Source of the DNA: Coleofasciculus sp. S288
GTDB lineage: Bacteria > Cyanobacteriota > Cyanobacteriia > Cyanobacteriales > Coleofasciculaceae
Direction of reading: 5' to 3'
Assembly: GCA_020216575.1 (NCBI GenBank)
Contig: JAIUYC010000380.1
Coordinates: 1-5,312 of the forward strand
DNA length: 5,312 bases
This document shows positions 5,114 through 5,312 of this stretch, one piece after another; positions within the stretch are counted from its first letter, which is position 1, and each line of letters begins with the position of its first letter. Made by a program: the position numbers and the translations under genes. A model generated the notes under the pieces. That model was not told the DNA's origin. It saw only the letters and a list, made by a program, of their open reading frames with translations, and made no database searches.

Positions 5114-5121
5114 GCGATCGC
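5114..5121. repeat. HIP1 palindrome GCGATCGC
   Basis: One of five exact HIP1 octamers in the window; the others start at 47, 937, 1252 and 4393. HIP1 is strongly over-represented in many cyanobacterial genomes and is the main evidence for the taxonomic guess. This copy is the only one clearly outside a gene. Confidence 0.85.
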
Positions 5122-5158
5122 CTTCTCTCGTACTTAAAATTAGCTCAAAGACTTTCTC

Positions 5159-5179
5159 CTTCTGGCTCCTGACTCCGAG
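5159..5179 (+). repeat. Degenerate heptad stretch
   Basis: CTTCTGG, CTCCTGA and CTCCGAG follow each other in register and resemble the CCCCTGA unit of the array at the right edge. They look like decayed or variant copies of the same heptamer, lying on the other side of the inverted repeat at 5179-5233. Confidence 0.4.
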
Positions 5180-5233
5180 GGCGGGTTTATCGAATTGATT
5201 TGTGGAAAGCATATATCTGGGTGAAACCCGCCC
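5179..5233. repeat. Dispersed inverted repeat GGGCGGGTTT / AAACCCGCCC
   Basis: GGGCGGGTTT (5179-5188) and AAACCCGCCC (5224-5233) are perfect 10-bp inverted repeats around a 35-base A/T-rich centre. The right end continues as CCTAC, and elements of the form GTAGGGGCGGGTTT...AAACCCGCCCCTAC are common between genes in filamentous and unicellular cyanobacteria. It has no coding capacity and could fold into a hairpin in RNA. The left end has lost or never had the outer GTAG. Confidence 0.65.
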
Positions 5234-5238
5234 CTACA

Positions 5239-5312
5239 CCCCTGACCCCTGACCCCTGACCCCTGACCCCTGACCCCTGACCCCTGACCCCTGACCCCTG
5301 ACCCCTGACCCT
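5239..5312 (+). repeat. CCCCTGA tandem heptamer array (STRR type)
   Basis: Ten perfect CCCCTGA units run from 5239 to 5308, followed by CCCT at the window edge, where one C is missing from the expected unit. Short tandemly repeated repetitive heptamers (STRR) with CCCC cores are a known feature of cyanobacterial intergenic DNA. Their function is unknown; copy number varies by slippage. Because the array reaches the end of the window, its full length cannot be told, and the edge may reflect an assembly break. Confidence 0.9.

Larger units (their letters stand above)
5022..5312. other. Gene-free region rich in repeats
   Basis: No frame here has a convincing start, ribosome-binding site or protein-like composition on either strand. 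The region holds the hairpin, palindrome, HIP1 site, degenerate heptads, inverted repeat and heptamer array listed separately. I see nothing assignable in 5074-5113 and 5122-5158. Confidence 0.7.

Noticed and set aside
5239..5312. CRISPR array
   Set aside because: The repeat is a 7-base unit with no spacers, a microsatellite-like heptamer array.

Overview
The window looks like a piece of a cyanobacterial chromosome, probably from a filamentous or otherwise repeat-rich lineage. Five copies of the palindrome GCGATCGC (HIP1) start at 47, 937, 1252, 4393 and 5114. The right edge is a CCCCTGA heptamer array of the STRR type, next to a GGGCGGGTTT/AAACCCGCCC inverted repeat like those scattered through many cyanobacterial genomes. 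All genes lie on the + strand.

Layout. The first ~88 bases may carry the last codons of an upstream gene. A small thioredoxin (89-415) follows, with a WCGSC active site and an overall sequence closest to the y-type of cyanobacteria and plastids. After a 77-base gap comes a very large gene (493-3705, 1070 residues). It encodes a mosaic protein: an N-terminal von Willebrand factor A (vWA) domain with a DxSxS metal site, a five-repeat propeller-like region, a Pro/Glu/Ser/Thr-rich linker, two tandem copies of a ~124-residue beta-rich domain ending in a DNxG motif, a duplicated 24-25-residue linker, and a C-terminal domain ending in a LecA (PA-IL)-like NDxPGxYxxNS motif. No signal peptide or membrane segment is visible. 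A strong Shine-Dalgarno sequence and ATG lie inside the gene, in frame, exactly where the second half begins (1957-1971). This raises the possibility of a gene fusion or a second, shorter product.

The 287-base gap 3706-3992 is densely structured. It holds a 10-bp hairpin (3737-3767), a perfect 14-bp palindrome (3808-3821) and a 138-bp element bounded by perfect 14-bp inverted repeats (3826-3963), which looks like a MITE. GTACGGG or its complement occurs four times in this gap, in the hairpin arms and in the element ends. Downstream, 3993-5021 encodes a DUF2235/Tle1-type alpha/beta hydrolase with GFSRGA, WDTVGSLG and a histidine motif. The final 291 bases hold no gene I can support, only a hairpin/palindrome pair, the dispersed inverted repeat and the heptamer array.

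How the genes may work together is inference. The large protein has only binding and scaffold modules (metal-dependent adhesion, propeller, possible sugar-binding jelly-rolls). The hydrolase is the only obvious enzyme besides the thioredoxin. A recognition protein paired with a lipase-like effector is possible, but the structured gap and the separate ribosome-binding site argue that the two are not a tight operon. The thioredoxin may simply be an unrelated neighbour.
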